A DNA stretch of 64,000 nt from Microbacterium sp. Bi121. GTDB taxonomy: Bacteria; Actinomycetota; Actinomycetes; Actinomycetales; Microbacteriaceae. Under the pieces are notes generated by a model. The model made no database searches and had not been told where the DNA came from. It was given only the letters and a program-made list of their open reading frames with translations. Positions 25,158 to 33,185 of this stretch are shown piece by piece; the stretch's first letter is position 1, and every line of letters starts with the position of its first letter. Location: assembly GCF_918698005.1 (NCBI RefSeq), contig NZ_CAKKLJ010000001.1, positions 512,309 through 576,308 of the forward strand, in the 5' to 3' direction. The position numbers and the translations under genes are program-made.

Positions 25158-26630
25158 ATGACCTTCGCAGCCGAGATCACCGACCGCGCGACAGCGCTGG
25201 TCGCTGTGCTCGGAGCGGACGTCGAGTCGCAGGATCTCGCGACTCGGGCGGCTCTGCTGGGCGACGCGGATGCTGTGTTGGTCGCCGAGGCGGCGGCCGC
25301 GCTGATGCGCTGCGCCGAGCTCGCGCAGGTGGCGGCCGTCGGCGTGATCGCGACTCGTTCGACGCGGGATGCCGGGCACTCGGGCCTCGCGCAGTCGCGC
25401 GGGCATCGCACGGCGTTGTCGCTCGTTCAGGAGCTCACCGGCACGGGCAAGGCGGATGCTGCGCGCAAGGTGCGCGTGGGCGAATCCCTGCTGAGCGTGC
25501 CTGAGCCGGTCGCCGACGAGGCGCTGGACGTGGGTGCGACGGTCGAGAGTCCACCGCAGCCGGCATGGGATGCTGCGCTGAGCGAGGCGCTGTTCGCGCA
25601 GACGATCACGGCGGTGCAGAACGACGCAATCAGGCAGGGGCTCGGGGAGCCTGTGGTTGTGGAGGATGATCCTGCTGCGTCTGCTGATTCTGCGGCAGAG
25701 GCCTGGGCGCTGGCGGCGGAGCATCTGATCGCAGAGGCTGCGAAGGTGTCGCTGGATGAGCTGCGGCAGACCGCGCGCTCAGTGCGCGATCGGCTCGACC
25801 CCGAGGGCGCGAAGCGCCGGTTCCTGGAGCGGTACGAACGCCGCAGCTTTCGGCTCTGGATGGATGCTGACGGCAATCGACGGGGGTCGATCCTCTTCGA
25901 CGACGAGGGCTGGCTGCAGGCGCAGACCCTGCGCGACAACGCCATGCGGCCGCGGCGCGGTGGACCGCGGTTCGTCGACTCGGCGGAGCGCGAGCGGGCG
26001 GCCGATCTCACTGCGGACGAGCGGACCAACGATCAGCTCACATACGACCTGTTCTTCGACGTCGTGCGGACCGGCACACTGGCCGACGCTGAAACCGTGT
26101 TCGGCACCCGGCAGGCCGGCATCCGGCTCGTGCGGGTCGTCGACGAGCCGACGGCCCACGCCGAAGACGGTCTGACGACCCTGCCGAGAGCCGTCGCCGA
26201 CCAGCACGTCTGCGACAGCGGGTACGTCCCGGTCACCGTCGACGCGTGCGGCAACCCCCTCGACGTCGGGCGAGAACAGCGACTCTTCACGTCCCGACAG
26301 CGCATCGGGCTGGCCGTGCGCGACGGCGGGTGCATGTGGCGAGGGTGCGACCGTCCCGCTTCCTATTGCGAGGCGCACCACATCGACGAGTGGAGCGCCG
26401 ACGGCGGACGGACGGACATCGATCGCGGGATTCTGCTGTGCCGGTTCCACCATATGAACCTGCACCACCACGGATGGCGAATCACGCGCAAGGGGAAGGA
26501 CGATTTCGTCCTCCATCCGCCGGGCGACAGGTTCGGCGCGGAGTCGATCCTGCTGCAGAAAAGCCTTCCGCTCGCGTACGCATGGGCGGGGATCGATCCA
26601 CCGCCGCGAAGATTCCGCCCGGCTGGGTGA
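25158..26630 (+). CDS. HNH endonuclease domain protein with DUF222 (13E12 repeat family)
   Basis: A 490-residue protein: an alanine-rich helical DUF222 domain (residues 1-340) and a C-terminal HNH nuclease, DGGCMWRGCDRPASYCEAHHIDEWSADGGRTDIDRGILLCRFHHMNLHHHGW, with zinc-binding Cys and the HH...N...H pattern intact. No ribosome site precedes ATG 25158; a GATACT element 7 nt upstream suggests a leaderless transcript. This is the REP13E12/DUF222 family, typically multicopy in actinobacterial genomes, possibly a mobile-intron-like or self-mobilising nuclease. Function unproven. Confidence 0.88.
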   Translation: MTFAAEITDRATALVAVLGADVESQDLATRAALLGDADAVLVAEAAAALMRCAELAQVAAVGVIATRSTRDAGHSGLAQSRGHRTALSLVQELTGTGKADAARKVRVGESLLSVPEPVADEALDVGATVESPPQPAWDAALSEALFAQTITAVQNDAIRQGLGEPVVVEDDPAASADSAAEAWALAAEHLIAEAAKVSLDELRQTARSVRDRLDPEGAKRRFLERYERRSFRLWMDADGNRRGSILFDDEGWLQAQTLRDNAMRPRRGGPRFVDSAERERAADLTADERTNDQLTYDLFFDVVRTGTLADAETVFGTRQAGIRLVRVVDEPTAHAEDGLTTLPRAVADQHVCDSGYVPVTVDACGNPLDVGREQRLFTSRQRIGLAVRDGGCMWRGCDRPASYCEAHHIDEWSADGGRTDIDRGILLCRFHHMNLHHHGWRITRKGKDDFVLHPPGDRFGAESILLQKSLPLAYAWAGIDPPPRRFRPAG

Positions 26631-26683
26631 GCCGGGGCTCGGGCTCGGGCTCGAGCGATGCGGATCCGGGCCGGACTCGCCGC

Positions 26684-26792
26684 GCGGGCAAGGACCTGAC
26701 GCCGAGCGGGCAAGGACCTGACGCCGAGCGGGCAAGGACCTGACGCCGAGCGGGCATGGGCCTGACGCCGAGCGGGCATGGGCCTGACGAGA
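26684..26792. repeat. 22-bp tandem direct repeat, about five units
   Basis: Unit GCGGGCAAGGACCTGACGCCGA-like, in register at 26684, 26706, 26728 and 26750, with a partial unit at 26772. The last units carry ATGGG for AAGGA. No spacers lie between units. It is preceded by a GGGCTC microsatellite (26638-26656). It lies in the 240-bp gap between the HNH gene and the next gene. Confidence 0.85.
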
Positions 26793-26870
26793 CGCGAGTC
26801 CGATGCGCGTGATCAGCCGGCCCGCCGCGCCCCGGCCTTCTCCTCGAACACCTCGCCTACACTCGCACCC

Positions 26871-28655
26871 ATGAGTCTCGCCGACGTCCGCACCGCCGCC
26901 GAGGTCGAGGCGCTCGCCGCACGGATCCTCGGCTCGCGCGAGCAACCGCTCGTCCTCGTCTCGACGGATGCCGACGGCCTCTTCGCCTTCGACCTGACCA
27001 GGCTCCGCGCTGAACTCGACGGCGTCGCCGACATCGTCACGATCGAGACCGGCACCGCCAGCCGCGACCTCGAGAACCTCATGCCGCCTAAGACGCACGC
27101 CTTCGGCGGAGCCGCCCGCTCCTACCCGCCGGACTTCGGCTCGGCGCCCGACTGGACGCGCTCGCATCTCCGCTTCCCGGGCCACGCCGACACCGACGAC
27201 CTCATCGACGACGTGTTCTCCCAGACGCACGGACGCACGGTCGAATCGGCCCGCCCGACCCAGGTTCGTCACGCCAGCGGCACAGTCCAGGGTTTCGTCG
27301 CCGACGGCACCCGCGCCATCATCCGTCTCGACGACGGCGCGACCGTCACGGCGACCGACGACCTTCTGCCGCCCACCATCCCCCTGATCGCCGCGCTCGT
27401 CGAAGGCGGCCCGGTCGGCGGCATCCTCGAAGGCAACGAGCTACACCCGGAACCGCTCAACGCGAACCTGTCGACCTTCGCCGACGGCTCACATACGCTC
27501 GCGCTGGTCGTGAAGGTGACCGATCTGCGCGCGACCGTGCAGCTGCACCCGCGAGAGGCGTTCGTCCTCCGCCGGCGCGACGTCGACGTCGACGAAGGAC
27601 CCATCACCGACCTGCTGCACGTCGGCGATGTCGTCCGCGTCCGGGTGCGCCGCACCCCCGCCGGCATCGGACTCAGCTACGCGGATGCCGATCCTGACGC
27701 ACCGCTCGTTCCCTCACTCGCGCTCGTCACCGGAGGTCCGGCGTGGCTGAGCGAGGGACGGCGACGCGAAACCAGCGCGCCAGTGGGTGCGTCCGAGGGT
27801 GCCACATCCCGGTCCACCACTTCCGGGAGCGGAGCTTCCGACGCCGCCGCGGCCGGGACTGCCGAAACCGGAAGCGCCGCCGACGCGCACGGCGGGGCCG
27901 GGGGCGACGCGTCCACCGCGGGACACCTGGCGCCCGCGGCGCCTGGACCGGTCCCGGCATCCGTCGACGCCGCGATCCGGCACGACATCGGCGCCCTGTC
28001 GAGCGAAGTGGCCGCCGTGCGGCGTGATCTGCTCGCTCTCACCAATCTCGTCGCCCGCGGATCCGGTACGGCATCCGATGCTCCGGAGTTGGCGAAGCTC
28101 CGCACCGAGAACCAACAGCTGCAGAGGATGCTCTCGGACGAGCGTGCAGAGCGCGCGTCGCTGGAGGCGAAACTGGCCGACGCAGCGCAAGACCGCCGCG
28201 ACGCCGGGCGTGCGCTGCGCGATGCCCGCCGCGCCGCCGAACGGGCACATGTGGATGCGACGCCCGACGGCATCCGCATCGAGATCGAACGCACGTGGGG
28301 CAACCGCACCGCACCAGGCGAACGCGAACGCTGGCCACTGCGGGAGTACACCTTCGGAGGGGACTTCATCGCGTCGCTCGAGGCGCTCGATGAGAACCAG
28401 CTGGCCAAGGCTGTGCGCGCCTGCGTGGATGCCGTCACCGGCCGCGACCGCGAGATCCCGGCACGGGAGCTGCACCGACTGCGCTCGGGCGAGGGCGGCG
28501 ACGACTCGTACGTGGTGCGCGCCGACGGATCGAAGTGCTGGCGTTCAGCGATCGAGCAGAACACTCCCGGCGCGCGGCGCCTGCACTACTGGGAGCTGCC
28601 CGGCGGAGCCATCGAGCTCAGCCGCATCGTGCACCACGACGACACCCGCCCGTAG
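26871..28655 (+). CDS. large hypothetical protein with central coiled coil
   Basis: A 594-residue soluble protein, started at ATG 26871 (MSLADVRTAAEV). Three parts are visible: an N-terminal alpha/beta region (1-110, EQPLVLVSTDADGLFAFDL); a beta-rich middle (about 135-300) containing GFVADGTRAIIRLDDGATVT and the DLLHVGDVVRVRVRRTPAGIGLSYADAD strand set, reminiscent of an S1/OB barrel; and, after an Ala/Gly/Ser-rich linker (305-365), a coiled coil (about 400-465, ELAKLRTENQQLQRMLSDERAERASLEAKL) and a C-terminal globular domain. I do not recognise the family. The OB-like part suggests nucleic-acid binding (inference). Confidence 0.78.
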   Translation: MSLADVRTAAEVEALAARILGSREQPLVLVSTDADGLFAFDLTRLRAELDGVADIVTIETGTASRDLENLMPPKTHAFGGAARSYPPDFGSAPDWTRSHLRFPGHADTDDLIDDVFSQTHGRTVESARPTQVRHASGTVQGFVADGTRAIIRLDDGATVTATDDLLPPTIPLIAALVEGGPVGGILEGNELHPEPLNANLSTFADGSHTLALVVKVTDLRATVQLHPREAFVLRRRDVDVDEGPITDLLHVGDVVRVRVRRTPAGIGLSYADADPDAPLVPSLALVTGGPAWLSEGRRRETSAPVGASEGATSRSTTSGSGASDAAAAGTAETGSAADAHGGAGGDASTAGHLAPAAPGPVPASVDAAIRHDIGALSSEVAAVRRDLLALTNLVARGSGTASDAPELAKLRTENQQLQRMLSDERAERASLEAKLADAAQDRRDAGRALRDARRAAERAHVDATPDGIRIEIERTWGNRTAPGERERWPLREYTFGGDFIASLEALDENQLAKAVRACVDAVTGRDREIPARELHRLRSGEGGDDSYVVRADGSKCWRSAIEQNTPGARRLHYWELPGGAIELSRIVHHDDTRP

Positions 28656-28672
28656 CGCGGACGCCGCCGGCC

Positions 28673-28816
28673 CCTCGGGAGGGGACGCAAGTCGTCGCTT
28701 CACGCGCGCCCAAGCGACACATTGCGCCCCCTGCGCCGGCCCGGGGGTCGCATCCCTGCGGGAGGGGTCGCAAAGGGTCGCTAAACGCGCGCCGTGACGA
28801 CGTATTGCGACCCCTG
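28673..28816. repeat. pair of imperfect 62-bp palindromic repeats (REP-like)
   Basis: Two related copies in direct orientation, 28673-28734 and 28754-28816. Copy 1 has outer arms GGGGACGCAA/TTGCGCCCC and inner arms GTCGCTT/AAGCGAC. Copy 2 has perfect outer arms GGGGTCGCAA (28764-28773) and TTGCGACCCC (28805-28814). Both contain ACGCGCGCC in the middle. They form hairpins between the large hypothetical gene and a truncated deaminase. Confidence 0.75.
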
Positions 28817-28864
28817 CAGCGCACCGGCATCGGGCACCTCAATACTCGGTGCGCGACGCCGTAC

Positions 28865-29125
28865 TCAACCAGCGCTCGAACGGCTCATCCCTGCCGCGCG
28901 CAGCGCCATGATCTCGGCGTGCGCACTCGGGTCGTGATCGCTCGTCACGCGGTTCTGACCGGTGCCGATCACCTCCCCGTCGCGCACGACCACCGCGCCG
29001 AACGGTCCCCCGTCATCCGCCACGTTCTTCACGGCGAGATTCACCGCCTGCCGAAGAAAGCCCTCATCAGCGGAACTTCCTGCCGAGTCGCCGTCATCGT
29101 TGATCGTCGAAGCATCCGTGTTCAT
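28865..29125 (-). pseudogene. truncated cytidine/deoxycytidylate-type deaminase (guanine deaminase-like), N-terminal half
   Basis: 86 residues with the front half of a CDA-fold deaminase: FLRQAVNLAVKNVADDGGPFGAVVVRDGEVIGTGQNRVTSDHDPSAHAEIMALRAA, which supplies the zinc-binding His and the catalytic Glu (HAE). The essential PCxxC zinc motif and about 70 C-terminal residues are missing: the frame ends at 28865, within 50 bp of the repeat pair at 28673-28816. No PCxxC is found downstream in any minus frame. It cannot bind zinc normally, so it is called a broken gene. Confidence 0.72.
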
Positions 29126-29179
29126 GGGCGACAGGGTAACCCTCGCGCCTCACAGGGCACTCAGGCCTCAGCGCTGCCC

Positions 29180-29192
29180 TGATAACGTTCCC
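29180..29192. promoter_or_regulatory. possible autoregulatory operator of the LacI gene
   Basis: TGATAACGTTCCC matches the 30335-30350 operator core TGGTAACGTTACC at 11 of 13 positions and lies 23 bp upstream of the LacI start. It is consistent with weak self-repression. Confidence 0.5.
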
Positions 29193-29214
29193 TTGACGAA
29201 GCTGGAGGCGGGCA

Positions 29215-30240
29215 ATGAGCGCACGGGCACATCGCCCGACCATCAAAGAGGTCGCGCAGCACGCCGGCGTGAGCCCGATGACCGTCTCCCGCACGCTCTC
29301 CGGTGGTCTCAACGTCAAACCCGACGTGCAGGAGCGCGTCCTCGCCGCCGTCGCAGAGCTCGGTTATCACCGCAACGAGAACGCTCGCAGCATCCGCCCC
29401 GGCCATTCCAGCGGACTGATCGGCGTCGCCATCACCAACATCGCGAACCCGTACTACAGCACCTTCGCGCTCGGCGTCGAGGAGGAGGCCGCACTCACCG
29501 GCCGGCGCATCCTGCTCGGCAACACGTCGGAGGATGCCGCCCGCGAGAACGCGCTCGTCAGCGACTTCCTCGGCCGCCGCGTCGAGGGGCTCATCGTCGT
29601 ACCGGCGAGCACCGAGCCCGACCATCTCGCGGCATCCCAGACACAGGGCGTCCCGGTCGTGCAGGCGTCGCGCCGCATCGACGGACTGGATGCCGACAGC
29701 GTCGTCCTCGCCGACGACGACGGCGCGCACCGCGGAACCACGGCGCTCATCGATGCCGGCCACACGCGAATCGGCTACCTCGGCAACACCCTCTCGATCT
29801 TCACCGGTCAGCGCCGACACGCGGGATTCATCCGTGCGCTCGAGGAGCGCGGCATCCCGATCGACCCGAAGCTCGTCGCCGCCGGGCAGCAGACCGTCGA
29901 CCAGGCCCGCGAAGCAACCCGCGCCATGCTGCGGATGAAGAACCCGCCCACCGCACTCTTCTGCGCCAACAACCGGAACGCCATCGGCGCGCTCAAGGAG
30001 ATCAGCCGACAGCTCGGCTCGGGGCTGAAGCCCGCGTCGGAGTATCCCGAGATCATGAGCTTCGACGACTTCGAGCTCGCCGAGCTCTCACCCGTGCCGA
30101 TCAGCGTCATCGACCACGATCCGCGAGAGCTGGGACGCACCGCCGCGCGACTCCTCTTGGATCGATTGGATGCCGAGGGCGACGGCGGAGCGGCACGGGA
30201 AGTCGAGCTGCCGGTGCAGCTGCGGATGCACCTGCGCTAG
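29215..30240 (+). CDS. LacI family transcriptional regulator
   Basis: A 341-residue LacI/GalR repressor. The HTH is RPTIKEVAQHAGVSPMTVSRTLSGG with hinge ENARSIRP, followed by the periplasmic-binding-protein-like sensor domain (GLIGVAITNIANPYYSTFALGVEEEA ... STEPDHLAASQTQGVPVV ... FDDFELAELSPVPISVIDHDPRELG). GGAGG precedes ATG 29215. It is followed by a kinase operon whose promoter carries a perfect LacI-type palindrome (30335-30350), so it is the local repressor. Confidence 0.94.
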   Translation: MSARAHRPTIKEVAQHAGVSPMTVSRTLSGGLNVKPDVQERVLAAVAELGYHRNENARSIRPGHSSGLIGVAITNIANPYYSTFALGVEEEAALTGRRILLGNTSEDAARENALVSDFLGRRVEGLIVVPASTEPDHLAASQTQGVPVVQASRRIDGLDADSVVLADDDGAHRGTTALIDAGHTRIGYLGNTLSIFTGQRRHAGFIRALEERGIPIDPKLVAAGQQTVDQAREATRAMLRMKNPPTALFCANNRNAIGALKEISRQLGSGLKPASEYPEIMSFDDFELAELSPVPISVIDHDPRELGRTAARLLLDRLDAEGDGGAAREVELPVQLRMHLR

Positions 30241-30257
30241 GAGCGGTGCGGCGGGCG

Positions 30258-30290
30258 GTTTCGACTCGGCTGAGCCTCGCTCAACGACCC
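30258..30290 (+). repeat. short intergenic palindromic element copy
   Basis: Begins GTTTCGACTCG and ends TCGCTCAACGACCC, the same ends as the 69-bp segment inside the ROK kinase gene (30942-31010). It lies between the LacI stop and the ROK operon promoter and may terminate transcription. Confidence 0.6.
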
Positions 30291-30315
30291 CAGCACACGA
30301 CGAGCCAGAAAGGTG

Positions 30316-30350
30316 TTGACACCCCTTGCGCTCGTTGGTAACGTTACCAA
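30316..30350 (+). promoter_or_regulatory. promoter with overlapping LacI operator
   Basis: -35 TTGACA (30316-30321), 17-bp spacer and -10 TAACGT (30339-30344). A perfect 16-bp palindrome TTGGTAACGTTACCAA (30335-30350) covers the -10, the classic arrangement for repression by a LacI/GalR protein such as the one encoded upstream. Confidence 0.8.
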
Positions 30351-30372
30351 TCAATCAGACGGGAGTGCGGTT

Positions 30373-31329
30373 ATGGAGCTGTGCATCGACTTCGGTGGCA
30401 CCGAGATCAAGCTCGCCGTCATCGAGGGCGCCAGCATCCTGGCATCCGACCGCATCCCCGTCACCGGCAGCACCGCCGACCTCGACGCCGCCGTCACCGC
30501 TTCCCACGCGCTGATCGAGCGGGCGGGCGGCACCCCGACCTCGGCCGGCATCGCCGTCCCCGGGGTCGTCGACCCGGCATCCGGCCGCATGCTGCACGCC
30601 AACGACAAGTACGAGTTCCTGAACGACTTCGACCTGAAGCAATGGGTGCGAGAACACCTCGGGCTCCCCGCCGTCGTCGAGAACGACGCGCGCGCCGCGC
30701 TCATCGGCGAGACCTCGACCGGATCAGGATCCGGCGAGCGCGACGCCGTCCTCGTCACCCTCGGCACCGGCATCGGCACCGCCGCGATGATCGACGGCGT
30801 CCCGCTGCGCGGAGTCACCGGCCACGCCGGCATCCTCGGCGGCCACGCCACCGTCGACCTCCACGGACCGGTGTGCCCGTGCGGGAACGTCGGCTGCGGA
30901 GAGGCGCTGGCGTCGAGCTGGGCACTGCGGGAGGAGGGTACGTTTCGACTCGCTCCGCTCGCTCGACGCGCTTCGTCTGCGGCGGGTGCGCCTCCTTCGC
31001 TCAACGACCCGCAGGGCGATGGACCGTCAACGGTCAAGGAACTGTTCACGTCCGACGATCACGCCGAGATCCGAGATGAATTCCTGCAGGTCTGGGGCGC
31101 GACCGTGGTCACACTCTGCCACATGTACGACCCGCGCGTCGTCATCCTCTCCGGCGGCATCCTCCGCGCCGGCGACGCCGTCAGCGCCCCGATCGAGACC
31201 TACGTGCGCGAACACCTCTGGCCGTCGATGACCCCACCGCGCTTCGTCGTGCCCCCAGAACCCGAATACTCCGTCGTGCGAGGGCTGAGCGCCCTTGCGC
31301 GCACCCCGCGACACCAGGAGATGAATTGA
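30373..31329 (+). CDS. ROK family sugar kinase carrying an in-frame palindromic element
   Basis: A 318-residue ROK kinase, from ATG 30373 with GGGAG upstream. IDFGGTEIKLAVIEG is the ATP loop, IAVPGVVDP and VENDARAALIGE (catalytic Asp) follow, then LGTGIGTAAMIDG and the zinc motif PVCPCGNVGCGE. It phosphorylates a hexose (glucose, mannose or fructose) at the 6-position. Residues about 190-213 (EGTFRLAPLARRASSAAGAPPSLNDPQ) are encoded by a 69-bp segment (30942-31010) matching an intergenic repeat; this Arg/Ser/Ala-rich insert lies just after the zinc motif and is not expected in the fold. The stop overlaps the next start. Confidence 0.87.
   Translation: MELCIDFGGTEIKLAVIEGASILASDRIPVTGSTADLDAAVTASHALIERAGGTPTSAGIAVPGVVDPASGRMLHANDKYEFLNDFDLKQWVREHLGLPAVVENDARAALIGETSTGSGSGERDAVLVTLGTGIGTAAMIDGVPLRGVTGHAGILGGHATVDLHGPVCPCGNVGCGEALASSWALREEGTFRLAPLARRASSAAGAPPSLNDPQGDGPSTVKELFTSDDHAEIRDEFLQVWGATVVTLCHMYDPRVVILSGGILRAGDAVSAPIETYVREHLWPSMTPPRFVVPPEPEYSVVRGLSALARTPRHQEMN
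30942..31010 (+). repeat. intragenic palindromic repeat element in the ROK kinase
   Basis: 69 bp (23 codons) starting GTTTCGACTCG and ending TCGCTCAACGACCC, the same ends as the intergenic copy at 30258-30290. The outer bases pair imperfectly (GGGTACGTT before, AACGACCC at the end). The length keeps the reading frame. Confidence 0.65.
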
Positions 31330-33143
31330 GCACGCCGATCAGCGACATGCACGAAGGACACACCGAGCGCGGCCGCTACGACACCCAGCCCACGGTTCCC
31401 TTGCCCAGTGGCGAGCGCATCCTCCGCGGTTCCGCCGCCTGGCAGACCGCCGCCCAGAACGCGACGACCCTGCTGGTGGACACCTACCCCGGCGTGAACA
31501 TCCCGGCGCTCACCGCGCAGCTGCGCGACGCCCTCCCCGACTGGACCATCGTCGACGTCGAGGACGCCGCCCGCCCTGTTGTGGAGATCGAGCAGCTGAT
31601 CGCCCCGAACCTCACCGACGACCGCGTCTTCGGCGTCATGAGCCACTTCACCCTCACTGACTTCTACGACGCCGGCAGGCTCGACAAGCTAGCCGGCCGC
31701 GTCACCGACCGCACGATCGTGGTCGGCTGGGGTGCTGGACTCCTGGCGGACCGCGTCGAGCGAAGCACCACGGTGCTCGTCGACATGGCCCGCTGGGAGA
31801 TCCAGCTGCGCCTGCGCGCAGGAGCCACCAACTGGCGCGCCGACAACGCCGACGAAGACATCCTCCGCAAGTACAAGCGCGGCTTCTTCGTCGAATGGCG
31901 CGTCGCCGACCGCCACAAGCGCTCCCTCTTCGACACCCTCGACTTCGTCGTCGACGGCAACGCCATCGCCCCGGCCGAGCCGCACGCCGACTCCCCCGAG
32001 GCCGGCATGATCACCGGCGACGCGTTCCGCATCGCGCTGCAGGATGCCGCCACTCGCCCCTTCCGCGTCGTGCCGTTCTTCGACCCCGGCGTGTGGGGCG
32101 GCCAGTGGATGAAGTCGCTCATCGGCCTCGACCCGTCCAAGGACAACTACGCCTGGTGCTTCGACTGCGTTCCGGAGGAGAACTCGCTGCTGCTCGAGAG
32201 CGACGCGGGTGCGGACGAAGGCGGCGTCATCGAGATCCCCTCCCTCGACCTCGTCTTCGCCCAGCCGGTCGACCTGCTCGGCGCCAAGACGTTCGCACGC
32301 TTCGGTGCGGAGTTCCCGATCCGCTTCGACTTCCTCGACACCATGGACGGCGGCAACCTCAGCCTGCAGGTGCACCCGCTGACGGACTACATCCAGAACA
32401 CGTTCGGCATGGCCTACACGCAGGACGAGAGCTATTACCTGCTGGATGCCGGTGACGACGCTGTCGTCTACCTCGGCACCAAGAACGGCATCGACCAGGA
32501 TGCGATGCTCGCAGACCTCGCCACCGCGCAGCAGGGCGAGACGCCCTTCCCCGCCGAGAAGTACATCAACTCCTACCCGGCCCGCAAGCACGACCACTTC
32601 GCGATCCCCTCGGGCACGATCCACTGCTCCGGCGCGAACTCGATGGTGCTCGAGATCTCGGCCACGCCGTTCATCTTCACGTTCAAGCTCTGGGACTGGG
32701 GCCGCGTCGGGCTCGACGGCATCCCGCGGCCCGTCCACCTCGATCACGGCGCCCGCAACATTCAGTGGGACCGCGACACCGACTGGGTGAACGAGAACCT
32801 CATCGACCAGGTCGAAGAGATCAGCCGCACCGGCGACACGATCGAGGAGCGCACCGGCCTGCACGCGCTCGAGTTCATCGAGACCCGCAGACACTGGTTC
32901 ACCCAGGGCGCAGACCATGACACCGACGGAACCGTCAACGTCATCAATCTCGTCGAGGGCGATGAAGCGCGCGTGGTCAGCCCGTCCGAGGCCTTCGAGC
33001 CCTTCATCGTGCACTATGCCGAGACGTTCATCATCCCGGCGTCCGTCGGGGCCTACCGGATCGAGCGCACCGAGCGGACGCGCAGCGACCGCCTCGCCAC
33101 CGTGAAGGCGTACGTCCGAGGATCCCGCACGACCGACAACTGA
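31326..33143 (+). CDS. class I mannose-6-phosphate isomerase-like protein with N-terminal extra domain
   Basis: A 605-residue protein. The C-terminal half (from about residue 250) is a type I mannose-6-phosphate isomerase (cupin): WGGQWMKSLIGL, MDGGNLSLQVHPLTDYIQ with zinc-binding Gln and His, then IPSGTIHCSGANSMVLEISATPF. The N-terminal 230 residues (GERILRGSAAWQTAAQ ... TTLLVDTYPGVNIPAL ... VGWGAGLLADRVERSTTVLVDMARWEIQLRLRAG) look like a nucleoside- or sugar-kinase-like alpha/beta domain without an obvious P-loop. TTG start at 31326 with AGGAG six bases upstream; it overlaps the ROK stop. Interconverts mannose-6-P and fructose-6-P, or an analogous aldose/ketose pair, after ROK phosphorylation. 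Confidence 0.85.
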   Translation: MSTPISDMHEGHTERGRYDTQPTVPLPSGERILRGSAAWQTAAQNATTLLVDTYPGVNIPALTAQLRDALPDWTIVDVEDAARPVVEIEQLIAPNLTDDRVFGVMSHFTLTDFYDAGRLDKLAGRVTDRTIVVGWGAGLLADRVERSTTVLVDMARWEIQLRLRAGATNWRADNADEDILRKYKRGFFVEWRVADRHKRSLFDTLDFVVDGNAIAPAEPHADSPEAGMITGDAFRIALQDAATRPFRVVPFFDPGVWGGQWMKSLIGLDPSKDNYAWCFDCVPEENSLLLESDAGADEGGVIEIPSLDLVFAQPVDLLGAKTFARFGAEFPIRFDFLDTMDGGNLSLQVHPLTDYIQNTFGMAYTQDESYYLLDAGDDAVVYLGTKNGIDQDAMLADLATAQQGETPFPAEKYINSYPARKHDHFAIPSGTIHCSGANSMVLEISATPFIFTFKLWDWGRVGLDGIPRPVHLDHGARNIQWDRDTDWVNENLIDQVEEISRTGDTIEERTGLHALEFIETRRHWFTQGADHDTDGTVNVINLVEGDEARVVSPSEAFEPFIVHYAETFIIPASVGAYRIERTERTRSDRLATVKAYVRGSRTTDN

Positions 33144-33185
33144 CCCGAAACACCGACACCAGCAATCCAGAACAAAGGAGTTCCC

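Noticed and set aside
26684..26792. CRISPR array
   Set aside because: Units are contiguous with no spacers and no cas genes nearby; it is a plain tandem repeat.
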